26,402 bases of DNA. Origin: Streptomyces sp. NRRL WC-3618 (GTDB lineage Bacteria; Actinomycetota; Actinomycetes; Streptomycetales; Streptomycetaceae). Position 1 is the stretch's first letter. Each line of letters opens with the position of its first letter. This document shows, in pieces, positions 13,034-22,831 of this stretch. The stretch is taken from NCBI RefSeq assembly GCF_001280005.1, contig NZ_LGDW01000014.1:1-26402 (forward strand). The letters run 5' to 3'. The notes below the pieces were generated by a model, which was not told the origin of the DNA, made no database searches, and saw nothing but the letters and a program-made list of their open reading frames with translations. The translations under genes were made by a program, and so were the position numbers.

Positions 13034-13063
13034 ACGTCTGAAGACCGGGACCCCATCGAAATC

Positions 13064-13089
13064 GGGCCGTGTGAAGACAACCACGGCCC
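13064..13089 (+). promoter_or_regulatory. stem-loop just upstream of the rplT SD
   Basis: GGGCCGTG (13064-13071) pairs with CACGGCCC (13082-13089) around a 10-base loop (TGAAGACAAC). It ends six bases before the rplT SD (13096-13101). It is a candidate translational control element for L20. Confidence 0.55.
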
Positions 13090-13107
13090 CGCTGCAAGGA
13101 GTTAAAA

Positions 13108-13491
13108 GTGGCACGCGTCAAGCGGGCAGTAAACGCCCACAAGAAGCGCCGGGCGATCCTCGAGGCCGCCAAGGGCTACCGCGGTCAGCGTTCGCGCCTG
13201 TACCGCAAGGCCAAGGAGCAGGTCACCCACTCGCTGGTCTACAACTACAACGACCGCAAGAAGCGCAAGGGTGACTTCCGTCGGCTGTGGATCCAGCGCA
13301 TCAACGCCGCTGCCCGCGCCAACGGCATCACGTACAACCGCTTCATCCAGGGTCTGAACGCCGCGAACATCGAGGTCGACCGCAAGATCCTGGCCGAGCT
13401 GGCTGTCAACGACGCCGGTGCGTTCGCCGCGCTCGTCGAGGTCGCGCAGAAGGCTCTGCCGGCGGACGTCAACGCGCCGAAGGCCGCGTGA
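13108..13491 (+). CDS. rplT: 50S ribosomal protein L20
   Basis: 127 aa, slightly longer than the 117-118 aa of E. coli. It begins [83 protein letters not shown], which is unmistakable. GTG at 13108 has the SD AAGGAG (13096-13101) and a 6-base spacer. L20 is an early 23S rRNA assembly protein and in several bacteria the autoregulator of this operon. The operon ends with the terminator at 13526. Confidence 0.98.
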   Translation: MARVKRAVNAHKKRRAILEAAKGYRGQRSRLYRKAKEQVTHSLVYNYNDRKKRKGDFRRLWIQRINAAARANGITYNRFIQGLNAANIEVDRKILAELAVNDAGAFAALVEVAQKALPADVNAPKAA

Positions 13492-13525
13492 CGCTGGCGC
13501 TGGCCTTGAGCCGCGTGTGATGTGG

Positions 13526-13570
13526 CCCCGGGCCCACAGGTGTTCGCCGCCTGTGGGCCCGGGGGTTTTT
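13526..13570 (+). terminator. rho-independent terminator of infC-rpmI-rplT
   Basis: The arm CCCCGGGCCCACAGG (13526-13540) pairs perfectly over 15 bases with 13550-13564 around a 9-base loop, followed by G and TTTTT (13566-13570). It lies 34 bp after the rplT stop. Confidence 0.92.
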
Positions 13571-13582
13571 GGGTGCGTTGTC

Positions 13583-13781
13583 GGGTGCGGGTCCGGTGGG
13601 GCTTGGTCGCGCAGTTCCCCGCGCCCCTGGAAAGGTGCGGCCCGGTGGGGCTGGTCGCGCAGTTCCCCGCGCCCCTGAAAAGCAGGGGCTGCGTCCCGTG
13701 CTTTTCGGTCCCGCGGGGCCCGTGCTTTTGTCTTTAGGGGCGCGGGGAACTGCGCGAACAGCCCCCACCGGACCCGCACCC
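13583..13781. repeat. cluster of three Streptomyces intergenic repeat copies forming a long inverted repeat
   Basis: The 22-bp core starts TCGCGCAGTTCC and ends GCGCCCCT. Copies on the plus strand are at 13607-13628 and 13655-13676, and an exact inverted copy is at 13736-13757. The homology extends to about 46 bp: 13583-13628 is nearly the reverse complement of 13736-13781, including GGTGCGGGTCCGGTGGGG. The RNA could fold into a long stem. A fourth copy lies at 19721-19742. Confidence 0.88.
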
Positions 13782-13814
13782 GACGACGAACCGAACCCTG
13801 GAAAAGGTGTACCA

Positions 13815-14660
<846 letters not shown>

Positions 14661-14666
14661 TAGGGT
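14661..14666 (+). promoter_or_regulatory. possible -10 (TAGGGT) for the histidine kinase gene
   Basis: TAGGGT starts one base after the methyltransferase stop, 48 bp upstream of the kinase ATG, and is followed by a G-rich SD region (GAGAGGTGGGG). No convincing -35 is seen, so this is tentative. Confidence 0.3.
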
Positions 14667-14714
14667 GACGGGCTCGGGGGCCCACTGCGCCAGTACGAGA
14701 GGTGGGGTACGGGG

Positions 14715-15890
14715 ATGACTGTCGGCACGAGCGGAACACTGGGGGCCTGGGAATTGCGGAGCGAACCCGCCTCCCCGCACGGTGATCCCGCCGGGCCCGG
14801 AGCCGGAGTCGGATTCGGGGCTGAGCTGGGTCTCGAACCCGACGACCTGCCCGACGGACTCGTCGTCGCCGACGAGCACGGCCGGGTGATCTGCTTCAAC
14901 GCCGCCGCCCAGCGCATCACCACCGTCCCCGCCGCCGACGCCCTGGGCCTGCGGCTCGAACGGGCCCTCCCATTAGAGGACCTGGAAGGGCGCCGCTGGT
15001 GGCAGCTGACCGACCCCTACGGCGGGCTCGCGATCAGGAACGGCCAGCCCGAGCGCAACCTTCTGCTGCCTGGCGGGCGCGAGGTGCTCGTCTCGGCGCG
15101 CTACCTCCGTACGCACCCCACCGGACCCATCCGCCGGGTCGTCGTCTCCCTGCGTGACACCGAGGCCCGCCGGCGCACCGAGCGCAGCCACGCCGAGCTG
15201 ATCGCCACCGTCGCCCACGAACTGCGCTCGCCGCTCACCTCCGTCAAGGGCTTCACCGCGACCCTGCTCGCGAAGTGGGAACGGTTCACCGACGACCAGA
15301 AGAAACTGATGCTGTCGACCGTCGACGCCGACGCCAACCGCGTCACCCGGCTCATCGCCGAACTGCTCGACATCTCGCGCATCGACTCCGGACGCCTCGA
15401 ACTGCGCCGCCAGCCCGTCGACATGGGCGCCGCCGTCGGACGGCACATCCAGGCGTACGTGGCCGCCGGCCAGCCCGCCGACCGGTTCCTGCTCCGGATG
15501 GAGCAGCCGCTGCCCGCGCTCTGGGCGGACCCGGACAAGGTCGACCAGGTGCTCAGCAACCTGCTGGAAAACGCGGTGCGCCACGGCGAGGGAACCGTCA
15601 CAATCGAGGTGACGGCCGCGCTGTCCCCGCGTGAGGGGGACGCCGACCAGCACACGGCCACGTCGGTCACCGTGAGCGACGAGGGGCCCGGCATCCCGGA
15701 GGAGTCCATGAACCGCGTCTTCACCCGCTTCTGGCGGGGCAGCAAGCGCGGCGGCACCGGCCTCGGGCTGTACATCGTCAAGGGCATCGTCGAGGCCCAC
15801 GGCGGTTCCATCACGGTCGGCCGCGCCCAGGACGGCGGCGCCGAGTTCCGATTTACGCTGCCCGTGAGCACCCCGGCGTACCTGCAGTAA
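14715..15890 (+). CDS. soluble PAS-domain sensor histidine kinase (orphan)
   Basis: 391 aa from ATG at 14715. A PAS-like sensor domain (about 40-150) begins [26 protein letters not shown]. HisKA carries the phospho-acceptor H168 in [15 protein letters not shown]. HATPase_c has the N box ([16 protein letters not shown]), G1 ([10 protein letters not shown]), F box (FTRFWRG) and G2 ([19 protein letters not shown]). All ATP motifs are intact. There is no transmembrane segment or signal peptide, so it senses an intracellular cue. No response regulator is encoded in the window, which makes it an orphan kinase between an RNA methyltransferase and pheST. The gap to the methyltransferase is 54 bp and a possible own promoter lies within it. 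Confidence 0.93.
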   Translation: MTVGTSGTLGAWELRSEPASPHGDPAGPGAGVGFGAELGLEPDDLPDGLVVADEHGRVICFNAAAQRITTVPAADALGLRLERALPLEDLEGRRWWQLTDPYGGLAIRNGQPERNLLLPGGREVLVSARYLRTHPTGPIRRVVVSLRDTEARRRTERSHAELIATVAHELRSPLTSVKGFTATLLAKWERFTDDQKKLMLSTVDADANRVTRLIAELLDISRIDSGRLELRRQPVDMGAAVGRHIQAYVAAGQPADRFLLRMEQPLPALWADPDKVDQVLSNLLENAVRHGEGTVTIEVTAALSPREGDADQHTATSVTVSDEGPGIPEESMNRVFTRFWRGSKRGGTGLGLYIVKGIVEAHGGSITVGRAQDGGAEFRFTLPVSTPAYLQ

Positions 15891-15934
15891 CGCCGACGAG
15901 GCCCCACGGGCGCGTTCGCACACCTCACCCCCGT

Positions 15935-15940
15935 TAGAAT
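15935..15940 (+). promoter_or_regulatory. -10 element TAGAAT for pheST
   Basis: TAGAAT (15935-15940) is close to the streptomycete consensus -10, preceded by T. It would give a leader of about 90 nt to the pheS ATG. No clear -35 is visible. No Phe-rich leader peptide or T-box could be found in the leader. Confidence 0.45.
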
Positions 15941-16035
15941 CGGCCTTTGGCACCTTTGCGTCCCTCTCTGTGGACCATTCGTCTCCGAGCCGTAGACGGG
16001 GACCATCCGCCAGCCAACCGGAAGCACGGGAAGAG

Positions 16036-17163
16036 ATGTCGGCACCGAACAAGTCGTACGACCCTGTAGAGGTCGAGGCCCTGAAACCGGAAGAGATCGA
16101 GCGCATGCGGGACGAGGCGCTCGCCGCCTTCGCCGCCGCGGACTCCCTCGACGCACTCCAGGAGGCCAAGGTCGCCCACACCGGCGGCACCTCGCCGCTG
16201 GCCCTCGCCAACCGCGAGATCGGCGCGCTGCCCCCGCAGGCCAAGGCCGCCGCCGGGAAGCTCGTCGGCCAGGCCAGGGGCGCCGTCAGCAAGGCGCTCG
16301 CCGCCCGCCAGAGTGAGCTGGAGGCCGACCGGGACGCCCGCGTGCTGGTCGAGGAGGCGGTGGACGTCACCCTGCCGTACGACCGGGTACCGGTCGGCGC
16401 CCGCCACCCGCTGACCACGTTCATGGAGCGCGTCGCGGACGTCTTCGTCTCCATGGGGTACGAGGTCGCCGAGGGCCCCGAGGTCGAGGCGGAGTGGTTC
16501 AACTTCGACGCCCTGAACTTCACCCCGGACCACCCGGCCCGGCAGATGCAGGACACCTTCTTCGTCGAGGGCCCGAAGGGGACCACCGGCGACGAGTCCG
16601 GTGTCGTGCTGCGCACGCACACCTCGCCCGTGCAGGCTCGCTCCATGCTCGACCGCGAGCCGCCGGTCTACATCGTGTGCCCCGGCCGCGTGTACCGCAC
16701 GGACGAGCTGGACGCCACGCACACCCCGGTCTTCCACCAGATCGAGCTCCTCGCCATCGACGAGGGCCTGACCATGGCCGATCTCAAGGGCACCATGGAC
16801 CACATGGTCCAGTCGCTCTTCGGCCCGGACATGAAGACGCGGCTGCGGCCCAACTACTTCCCCTTCACCGAGCCGTCCGCCGAGATGGACATGCTCTGCT
16901 ACGTCTGCAAGGGCACGTCCGTCGGCCACCCCGACCGTCCCTGCCGGACCTGCTCCAGCGAGGGCTGGATCGAGCTGGGCGGCTGCGGCATGGTCAACCC
17001 GCGCGTGCTCGTCGCGTGCGGCGTCGACCCCGAGAAGTACAGCGGATTCGCCTTCGGGTTCGGCATCGAGCGGATGCTGATGTTCCGCCACAACGTCGAA
17101 GACATGCGAGACATGGTCGAGGGTGACGTCCGGTTCACCCGGCCGTTCGGGATGGAGATCTGA
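16036..17163 (+). CDS. pheS: phenylalanyl-tRNA synthetase alpha subunit
   Basis: 375 aa. It is the catalytic subunit of the (alpha-beta)2 class II enzyme that charges tRNA-Phe. The N-terminal coiled-coil arm (1-100) binds tRNA. Motif 1 region is [14 protein letters not shown], motif 2 is [18 protein letters not shown] (about 220-237) and motif 3 is [16 protein letters not shown] (about 337-352). [24 protein letters not shown] is the conserved active-site block. Four Cys (C288, C291, C303, C306, in CYVC and CRTC) look like a zinc-ribbon insert. ATG at 16036 is preceded by GGGAAGAG with short spacing. A GTG at 15970 is in frame but adds a low-complexity leader. It overlaps pheT by one base. Confidence 0.97.
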   Translation: MSAPNKSYDPVEVEALKPEEIERMRDEALAAFAAADSLDALQEAKVAHTGGTSPLALANREIGALPPQAKAAAGKLVGQARGAVSKALAARQSELEADRDARVLVEEAVDVTLPYDRVPVGARHPLTTFMERVADVFVSMGYEVAEGPEVEAEWFNFDALNFTPDHPARQMQDTFFVEGPKGTTGDESGVVLRTHTSPVQARSMLDREPPVYIVCPGRVYRTDELDATHTPVFHQIELLAIDEGLTMADLKGTMDHMVQSLFGPDMKTRLRPNYFPFTEPSAEMDMLCYVCKGTSVGHPDRPCRTCSSEGWIELGGCGMVNPRVLVACGVDPEKYSGFAFGFGIERMLMFRHNVEDMRDMVEGDVRFTRPFGMEI

Positions 17164-19667
17164 TGCGGGTCCCGCTTTCTTGGCTGCGGGAGTACGTCGA
17201 CCTGCCGGCGACTCAGACCGGCCGGGACGTCCAGGAGAAGCTCATCACGGTCGGCCTCGAGGTCGAGACCGTCGAGCAGGTCGGCGCCGGCCTCAAGGGC
17301 CCCCTGGTCGTCGGCCAGGTCCTGACCATCGAGGAACTGGAGGGCTTCAAGAAGCCCATCCGCTTCTGCACGGTCGACGTCGGCACCGCCAACGGCACCG
17401 GTGAGCCCCAGGAGATCGTCTGCGGCGCCCGTAACTTCGCCGTCGGCGACAAGGTCGTCGTGGTCCTCCCGGGCGCCGTCCTGCCCGGCGACTTCGCGAT
17501 CGCCGCGCGCAAGACGTACGGCCACACCTCCCACGGCATGATCTGCTCGGGCGACGAGCTGGGCATGGGCGACGACGGCAGCGGCGGCATCATCGTCCTG
17601 TCGCCGGAGCACGAGGTCGGCACCGACGCCATCGAGCTGCTCCAGCTCGTCGACGAGGTCCTCGACATCGCCGTCACACCCGACCGCGGGTACGCCCTCT
17701 CGCTGCGCGGCATCGCCCGCGAGACAGCCATCGCCTACGGTCTGCCGCTGCGCGACCCGGCCCTGCTCGACGTACCGGCCCCGAACGCGTACGGCTACCC
17801 GGTCGAGGTCGCCGACCCGTTCGCCTGCGACCGCTTCACCGCGCGCACGGTGACCGGGCTCGACCCCGACGCGAAGTCCCCGATCTGGCTCAGGCGTCGC
17901 CTCCAGAAGGCGGGCATGCGCCCGATCTCGCTCGCCGTCGACATCACCAACTACGTGATGCTGGAGCTGGGCCAGCCCCTGCACGCCTACGACCGTTCCC
18001 GCGTCCAGGGCGCCATCGGGGTACGCCGGGCCGAGCCGGGCGAGAAGCTCACCACCCTCGACGGTGTCACGCGCTCGCTGGACGCCGAGGACCTGCTCAT
18101 CGTCGACGACCGGGGCGCCATCGGCCTCGCGGGCGTCATGGGCGGCGCCAACACCGAGATCGACGACACCGAGGGCACCACCACCGAGGTCGTCATCGAG
18201 GCCGCCCACTTCGACGCGATCACCATCGCGCGCACGGCCCGCCGTCACAAGCTGGCCTCCGAGGCGTCCAAGCGCTTCGAGCGCGGCGTCGACCCGCAGG
18301 CCGCCTCCGCCGCGGCCCAGCGCACGGTCGACCTCCTGGTCCTCCTCGCCGGCGGCACCGCCGACGCGGGCGTCACCGAGGTCATCTCCCCGTCCGCGCC
18401 GCGCACGATCTCCATCCCGGCGAACCACCCGGACAAGGTCGCGGGCGTCGAGTACGGCCGCGAGACCGTCGTACGCCGTCTCCAGGAGGTCGGCTGCGAC
18501 GTGTACGGGCAGGACGAGCTGATCGTCACCGTCCCGTCCTGGCGCCCCGACCTGACCGACCCGAACGACCTCGCCGAAGAGGTCATCCGGCTCGAGGGCT
18601 ACGAGAACCTGCCCTCCACGCTGCCCAAGCCCCCTGCGGGCCGCGGCCTGACCGACCGGCAGCGCCTGCACCGCCGCGTCGGCCGCGCCCTGGCCGGAGC
18701 CGGCTACGTCGAGGCGCTGAACTACCCGTTCATCGGCGAACACGTCTTCGACCAGCTGGGCCTTGCCGCCGACGACCCGAAGCGCAAGGTCGTCAAGCTG
18801 GCCAACCCGCTGTCCGACGAGGAGCCCGCGCTCCGTACGACGCTGCTGCCGGGCCTGCTCGGCGCGCTGCGCCGCAACGACGGCCGCGGCAGCCACGACC
18901 TGGCCCTGTTCGAGACGGGGCTGGTGTTCCACCCGCAGGACGAGCTGCTGATCGCCGGGCGTCTGCCGGTCGACCGGCGTCCCACGGACGAGGAAGTCGC
19001 GTCGTTGACGGCCGCGCTCCCCGTCCAGCCCCGGCACGCCGCCGTCGTCCTCGCGGGCGCCCGCGAGCAGGCCGGCTGGTGGGGCAAGGGTCACCCGGCC
19101 GACTGGGCCGACGCGATCGAGGCGGCAAGGAGCCTGGCCCGCGAGGCCGGCACCGAACTCCTTGTCCGCGCGGGCCAGTACGGGCCGTGGCATCCCGGAC
19201 GCTGCGCCGAGCTGGCCGTGGTCGTCGACGGCACCGAGCAGGTCATCGGGTACGCCGGTGAGCTGCACCCCCGGGTGCTGAAAGCCCTGCATCTGCCCGC
19301 GCGCACCTGTGCGATGGAGCTGAACCTGGACCAGCTGGAGGCGGCGAGTTCGGGCGTACCCAAGGGCCCGAAGATCTCCACGTTCCCGGTCGCCACGCAG
19401 GATGTCGCCCTGGTCGTCGCGCGCGAGGTTCCGCACGCGGACGTCGAGGCGGCGCTGCGGGAGGGGGCGGGCGAGCTGCTGGAGTCCATTCGGCTGTTCG
19501 ACGTGTACGAGAGCGGTGAGCAGTTGGGGGAGGGGCGGAAGTCGTTGGCGTACGCGTTGCGCTTCCGTGCGGCGGATCGGACGCTCACCGTTGACGAGGC
19601 GTCGGCCGCGAGGGATTCGGCGGTTGCCCTCGCGGGGGAGCGAACGGGAGCGGTGTTGCGTAGCTAG
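17163..19667 (+). CDS. pheT: phenylalanyl-tRNA synthetase beta subunit
   Basis: 834 aa, a full-length bacterial beta subunit. It begins [15 protein letters not shown]. It contains an EMAP-II-like tRNA-binding OB domain (about 40-155), the B3/B4 editing domain (about 200-390, removes Tyr mis-charged on tRNA-Phe), B5 (about 400-475), the catalytic-like core ([39 protein letters not shown]) and the C-terminal FDX-ACB anticodon-binding domain (about 740-833, [33 protein letters not shown]). The ATG is the overlapping TGATG junction with pheS, so translation is coupled. The last 50 or so codons use more G/T third positions (TTG, GGG) than the rest. Confidence 0.97.
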   Translation: MRVPLSWLREYVDLPATQTGRDVQEKLITVGLEVETVEQVGAGLKGPLVVGQVLTIEELEGFKKPIRFCTVDVGTANGTGEPQEIVCGARNFAVGDKVVVVLPGAVLPGDFAIAARKTYGHTSHGMICSGDELGMGDDGSGGIIVLSPEHEVGTDAIELLQLVDEVLDIAVTPDRGYALSLRGIARETAIAYGLPLRDPALLDVPAPNAYGYPVEVADPFACDRFTARTVTGLDPDAKSPIWLRRRLQKAGMRPISLAVDITNYVMLELGQPLHAYDRSRVQGAIGVRRAEPGEKLTTLDGVTRSLDAEDLLIVDDRGAIGLAGVMGGANTEIDDTEGTTTEVVIEAAHFDAITIARTARRHKLASEASKRFERGVDPQAASAAAQRTVDLLVLLAGGTADAGVTEVISPSAPRTISIPANHPDKVAGVEYGRETVVRRLQEVGCDVYGQDELIVTVPSWRPDLTDPNDLAEEVIRLEGYENLPSTLPKPPAGRGLTDRQRLHRRVGRALAGAGYVEALNYPFIGEHVFDQLGLAADDPKRKVVKLANPLSDEEPALRTTLLPGLLGALRRNDGRGSHDLALFETGLVFHPQDELLIAGRLPVDRRPTDEEVASLTAALPVQPRHAAVVLAGAREQAGWWGKGHPADWADAIEAARSLAREAGTELLVRAGQYGPWHPGRCAELAVVVDGTEQVIGYAGELHPRVLKALHLPARTCAMELNLDQLEAASSGVPKGPKISTFPVATQDVALVVAREVPHADVEAALREGAGELLESIRLFDVYESGEQLGEGRKSLAYALRFRAADRTLTVDEASAARDSAVALAGERTGAVLRS

Positions 19668-19691
19668 CGCTTGTCGGGGAGGCGGGGATGG

Positions 19692-19744
19692 GTTGTCGGC
19701 TGCGGGTTCGTCGTGGCTTGTCGCGCAGTTCCCCGCGCCCCTGG
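19692..19744 (+). repeat. fourth copy of the Streptomyces intergenic repeat, after pheT
   Basis: The 22-bp core (19721-19742) is identical to the copies at 13607 and 13655. The upstream 29 bases (GTTGTCGGCTGCGGGTT...) are homologous to 13577-13606, so the element is about 53 bp long. It lies 24 bp after the pheT stop. Confidence 0.85.
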
Positions 19745-19760
19745 GGGGCTGGGGGCTAAG

Positions 19761-19785
19761 CCACCCGCCCCCTAAGGGCGGGTGG
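19761..19785. terminator. GC stem-loop after pheT
   Basis: CCACCCGCCC (19761-19770) pairs perfectly with GGGCGGGTGG (19776-19785) around CCTAA. No T tract follows. It is a possible U-less terminator for pheST. Confidence 0.5.
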
Positions 19786-19875
19786 GGGCCTCGCCCCCCG
19801 CTCCCCATCGGTCACTTCACTCCTTCGGGTGGTATGTCGGGGTGATCTGGTCCCTTCGGGGCATGTGGTCGACAG

Positions 19876-19907
19876 AATCGGACCGGTCTTTCGGGGCCGG
19901 TCCGATT
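19876..19907. terminator. terminator-like hairpin between pheT and the phosphatase gene
   Basis: AATCGGACCGG (19876-19886) pairs with CCGGTCCGATT (19897-19907) around a 10-base loop, followed by TGTGTTG. The plus-strand T-rich tail supports termination of pheST transcripts. The 274-bp gap holds this, the repeat and another stem, with no gene. Confidence 0.65.
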
Positions 19908-19941
19908 TGTGTTGTCAGGGCCTGACTGGGGGGCCATCGGC

Positions 19942-21123
19942 ATGATCCGTATCAAGGCTGGGGTTTCCTGTGGGGCTCGGCTCCGGAACGGGCGACTGCG
20001 GGCCGCGCTCGCGGGGCGGAGATGCAGGTTCCGGATCGCGGGGGCGCGGCCACGGTGCCGGAGGCGGCATCGGCCGCCCGAGCCGCAGGTCGCTCGGCGT
20101 ATCGAGCGGCGGCCCTCGCGGTGGGTGCTCTCGCTCGCGCTGCCGACGCTGTGGGGGGCCGTGGCGATCACGTACAAGCTCGCCTGTCCGCTCGCCCAGC
20201 AGGGCGGGCTGGGGGCCCGGATCCTCACCAGTGCCGTCTTCTTCGCTGTCGGGACCGGGCTCGTACTCCACGTCCGCCGCGCACTCCTGCGTGAGTTGCG
20301 GATCGTCCGGCAGGTCGCCGGGGCGGCGCAGAGCGTGCTGCTGCGTCCGCTGCCGCAGCGCGTCGACGGTCTGCGGGTCGCCGCCGCCCAGCTGTCCGCC
20401 GACCGGGGTGCCGTGGTCGGCGGGGACCTGTACGAGGTCATCGCCACCGAGTACGGCGTACGGGTCGTGATGGGTGATGTGCGCGGACACGGCATCGCCG
20501 CCATCGGGACCGTCGCCGCCGTTCTCGGCAGCTTCCGCGAGGCCGCGCACGACGAGGCCGAACTCGGCAGCGTACTGCGGAAGTTGGAACGCGCCCTGGC
20601 CCGGCATCTGGGCGAGCGGGCGCCCGCCGAAGCGCTGGACGCGGGCAGTCAGGTCGTCGAGGAGTTCGTCACCGTACTGCTTCTGGAGATCGGCGGGGAC
20701 GGCGAGCTGCGGGCCCTCAACTGCGGGCACCCGGCGCCGTATCTGCTCAGCGGCGGCCGGGCCGACGTACTCACGGTCGGCGAACCCCTGCCGCCGCTGG
20801 GGCCGTTCCCGCTGCCCGCAGAGCTCTCCGCCGCACACTGCGGCCAACTGCTGCCCGGCGAGGCCCTGTTGCTGCACACGGACGGCGTCGAGGACGCCCG
20901 GGACGCTCATGGCCGGTTCTTTCCCCTGCCGGCCGTCCTGGCCGAGGCGGTCCGCACCCAGCCGGTCTCACCGCAGGCGGTGCTGGGGGCGGTCTTCTCC
21001 CGCCTGTTGCGGCATGCGGGCGGCTCCCCGACGGACGACGTGGCGGTACTGGTCCTGCGAAACGACCGCCACCAACTCCCCAGACGGCAACAGGAACCCC
21101 CGGTGGTCCACCAAGTCACGTGA
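19942..21123 (+). CDS. membrane-bound PP2C/SpoIIE-type serine/threonine phosphatase
   Basis: 393 aa. The N-terminus is Arg-rich (1-60), then two predicted transmembrane segments (about 62-80 and 92-111). The SpoIIE/RsbU-type phosphatase domain (about 138-380) has metal-binding D162 in VVGGDLYEV, GDVRGHG (D179), CGHPAPYLL, HTDGVEDARD and DDVAVLVLRN near the C-terminus. Such enzymes dephosphorylate anti-sigma-factor antagonists (STAS proteins). No partner anti-sigma factor or sensor domain is visible here. The chosen start is ATG at 19942, with a G-rich tract about nine bases upstream. An upstream in-frame start at 19909 falls at the terminator hairpin and is unlikely. Confidence 0.9.
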   Translation: MIRIKAGVSCGARLRNGRLRAALAGRRCRFRIAGARPRCRRRHRPPEPQVARRIERRPSRWVLSLALPTLWGAVAITYKLACPLAQQGGLGARILTSAVFFAVGTGLVLHVRRALLRELRIVRQVAGAAQSVLLRPLPQRVDGLRVAAAQLSADRGAVVGGDLYEVIATEYGVRVVMGDVRGHGIAAIGTVAAVLGSFREAAHDEAELGSVLRKLERALARHLGERAPAEALDAGSQVVEEFVTVLLLEIGGDGELRALNCGHPAPYLLSGGRADVLTVGEPLPPLGPFPLPAELSAAHCGQLLPGEALLLHTDGVEDARDAHGRFFPLPAVLAEAVRTQPVSPQAVLGAVFSRLLRHAGGSPTDDVAVLVLRNDRHQLPRRQQEPPVVHQVT

Positions 21124-21270
21124 GCCGTACTTGGGTGCCGTAGGGGCCGAGCCGCCGCGCGATAACGAGGGGGAGCCGGCGACTCGGCGGCCTCTTGCGA
21201 GGCATTTCAGTCAACCGGATGGCAACTCTCCGCGACAGCGTGCACACGCTACGAATTCGCGCACTTCGAT

Positions 21271-21283
21271 CACACCCCGTGTG
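21271..21283. promoter_or_regulatory. 13-bp inverted repeat CACAC-CCC-GTGTG upstream of the HTH/TPR regulator
   Basis: CACAC and GTGTG flank CCC, 69 bp upstream of the regulator's ATG and just before ACACACTACGCT, where a -10-like TACGCT occurs (21297-21302). It is a possible autoregulatory operator. The function is inferred from position only. Confidence 0.35.
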
Positions 21284-21351
21284 AAGCCGGACACACTACG
21301 CTGACGGGCACGGTAGGCGCACCGTCGGCACCGAGCCACCGGAGAGCATCC

Positions 21352-22701
21352 ATGCAGCCCAACACCCTGCTCGACGCGATCCTCGACGAGGCGGGCATCT
21401 CACACGCGGGACTCGCCGCCCATGTGAACCAGGCGGGCCGGGCGCGTGGCCTCGCTCTGAGGTACGAACACACCGCCGTGGCACGGTGGTTGAAGGGGCA
21501 GCGCCCGCGTGGCCAGGTGCCCGACCTGATCTGCGAGGTGCTCGCCGCCCGTCTGCACCGCACGGTCAGGCTGGACGACATCGGCCTCGGAGTGCCGGGC
21601 GACACCGCCGGTCCGCTCGCCTCGGCCGGTACCTCGCTGTCCGGGTTCGTCGAGCGGGCGACCGCGCTGTGGCGCTCCGACGAACAGCAGCGCCCGCACA
21701 TCCTCGGCGCCCCCGCCGTCACCGGCACGCCCGCCGTGATGCCGGTGTGGGAGTGGGAGAACCCGCCCGAGGACGTCGACGTGTCACGCGGCGGCAGACA
21801 CCGGGTCAGCATGGCCGACATCGAGATGCTCCGCTCGGCCCGCGCCCACTACGAGCAGATGTACCGCAAGGCCGGCGGTGTCGCGACCCGCAGCCGGATC
21901 GTCGGCTTCCTGAACACCGAGACCGCGCCCCTGCTGCGCGGCAGCTACACCGACGCCACCGGCCGCCAACTGCACCGGGCCACCGGCGGATTGGTGGCGA
22001 TCGCCGGCATCTGCGCGTACGACTCCGATGCCCACGGCCTCGCCCAGCGCTACTTCCATCAGGCGCTGCGGCTGGCGAAGGCCAGTGGGGACCGGGGACT
22101 CGGGGCATACGTCATCGGGCTGCTGGTCAACCAGGCGCTGTTCATGCGGGAGTTCCGGCAGGCCGTCGCCTTCGCGGAGGCCGCGCTGCGCGCCGCCGGG
22201 AAGCACATCACGCCGGCGCTCGCCTCCGACCTCTACGCGATGCAGGCCAAGGCGTACGCACACCTGGGCGACGGCAGCAGTGCGCTGTCCTGCATCCGGC
22301 GGGCCGAGCAGGCCGCCGATCGCATCCGGCGCGGTCACGAGCCCGACGAAACCGGCTATGTCCAGCCGGGGTTGGTCAACGTCCAGGTGGCGGAGGCGCT
22401 GCTGAGCCTCGGAGATCTGGCGGCGGCGGGGGAGCACGCGACGGCTGCGGTGGACACCCCGGCGCATGACCGGGGGCGAGTGCACCGGCTCGCCATGCTC
22501 AGCCAGATCGAACTGCGCCGGGGCAACGCCGACAAGGCCGTGGCCACCGCCGTCCAGATGGCCGAGCAGGCGCGCGGAATGGAGTCCCAGCGGCTGCGTG
22601 ACAGACTCCGGGCGGTACGCGAACACCTGGTGCGCAACGGCTGCGCGGGCACGGCCGAGGCGGCCGAACTGATCGACGGGGCGCTGCGCGTACCGCTCTA
22701 G
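21352..22701 (+). CDS. large helix-turn-helix regulator with TPR-like repeats (NsdA/XRE-like)
   Basis: 449 aa from ATG at 21352 with GGAGAG (21341-21346). The N-terminal 80 residues look like a degenerate XRE-type HTH: LLDAILDEAGISHAGLAAHVNQAGRARGLALRYEHTAVARWLKGQRPRGQVPDLICEVLAARL. The rest (about 155-445) is helical, with repeated AxAxYxxLGDxxxAL-type patterns (KAYAHLGDGSSALSCIRRAEQAADR, EALLSLGDLAAAGEHATAAV, QIELRRGNADKAVATAVQMAEQ), typical of TPR bundles. This architecture is that of the NsdA-like regulators of Streptomyces, which negatively affect development and antibiotic production. That this protein does so is not shown. Ligand and targets are unknown. Confidence 0.8.
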   Translation: MQPNTLLDAILDEAGISHAGLAAHVNQAGRARGLALRYEHTAVARWLKGQRPRGQVPDLICEVLAARLHRTVRLDDIGLGVPGDTAGPLASAGTSLSGFVERATALWRSDEQQRPHILGAPAVTGTPAVMPVWEWENPPEDVDVSRGGRHRVSMADIEMLRSARAHYEQMYRKAGGVATRSRIVGFLNTETAPLLRGSYTDATGRQLHRATGGLVAIAGICAYDSDAHGLAQRYFHQALRLAKASGDRGLGAYVIGLLVNQALFMREFRQAVAFAEAALRAAGKHITPALASDLYAMQAKAYAHLGDGSSALSCIRRAEQAADRIRRGHEPDETGYVQPGLVNVQVAEALLSLGDLAAAGEHATAAVDTPAHDRGRVHRLAMLSQIELRRGNADKAVATAVQMAEQARGMESQRLRDRLRAVREHLVRNGCAGTAEAAELIDGALRVPL

Positions 22702-22831
22702 AAACACCCCGGGAAACACCTTTGGCGCACCGGTTCTCGGGTAACCGCGCGGTGAGTCGCGTTCTGTGCGCCTGCTGTCAGCACGTTCCTGCTGCCATAT
22801 TGCCATCTACTCGGCGGAAGGTGGCAGAACC

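Larger units (their letters stand above)
13492..13814. other. 323-bp intergenic region: terminator plus three Streptomyces repeats
   Basis: Contains the rplT terminator (13526-13570) and a repeat cluster (about 13577-13781). No gene is supported. Frames crossing it are open only because of GC content. The weak SD AAAAGG for the methyltransferase is at its right end. Confidence 0.7.

Noticed and set aside
13569..13814. N-terminal extension of the methyltransferase through the repeat cluster
   Set aside because: The extended frame translates the Streptomyces repeats, and the conserved family N-terminus starts at 13815.
15891..16035. T-box or Phe-rich leader peptide attenuating pheST
   Set aside because: No T-box consensus, no terminator with T run and no Phe codon cluster in any short frame before pheS.
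16899..19808. Very long (969 codons) open frame antisense to pheT
   Set aside because: It mirrors the GC-rich third positions of pheT, has no recognisable domain or SD, and pheT is certain.
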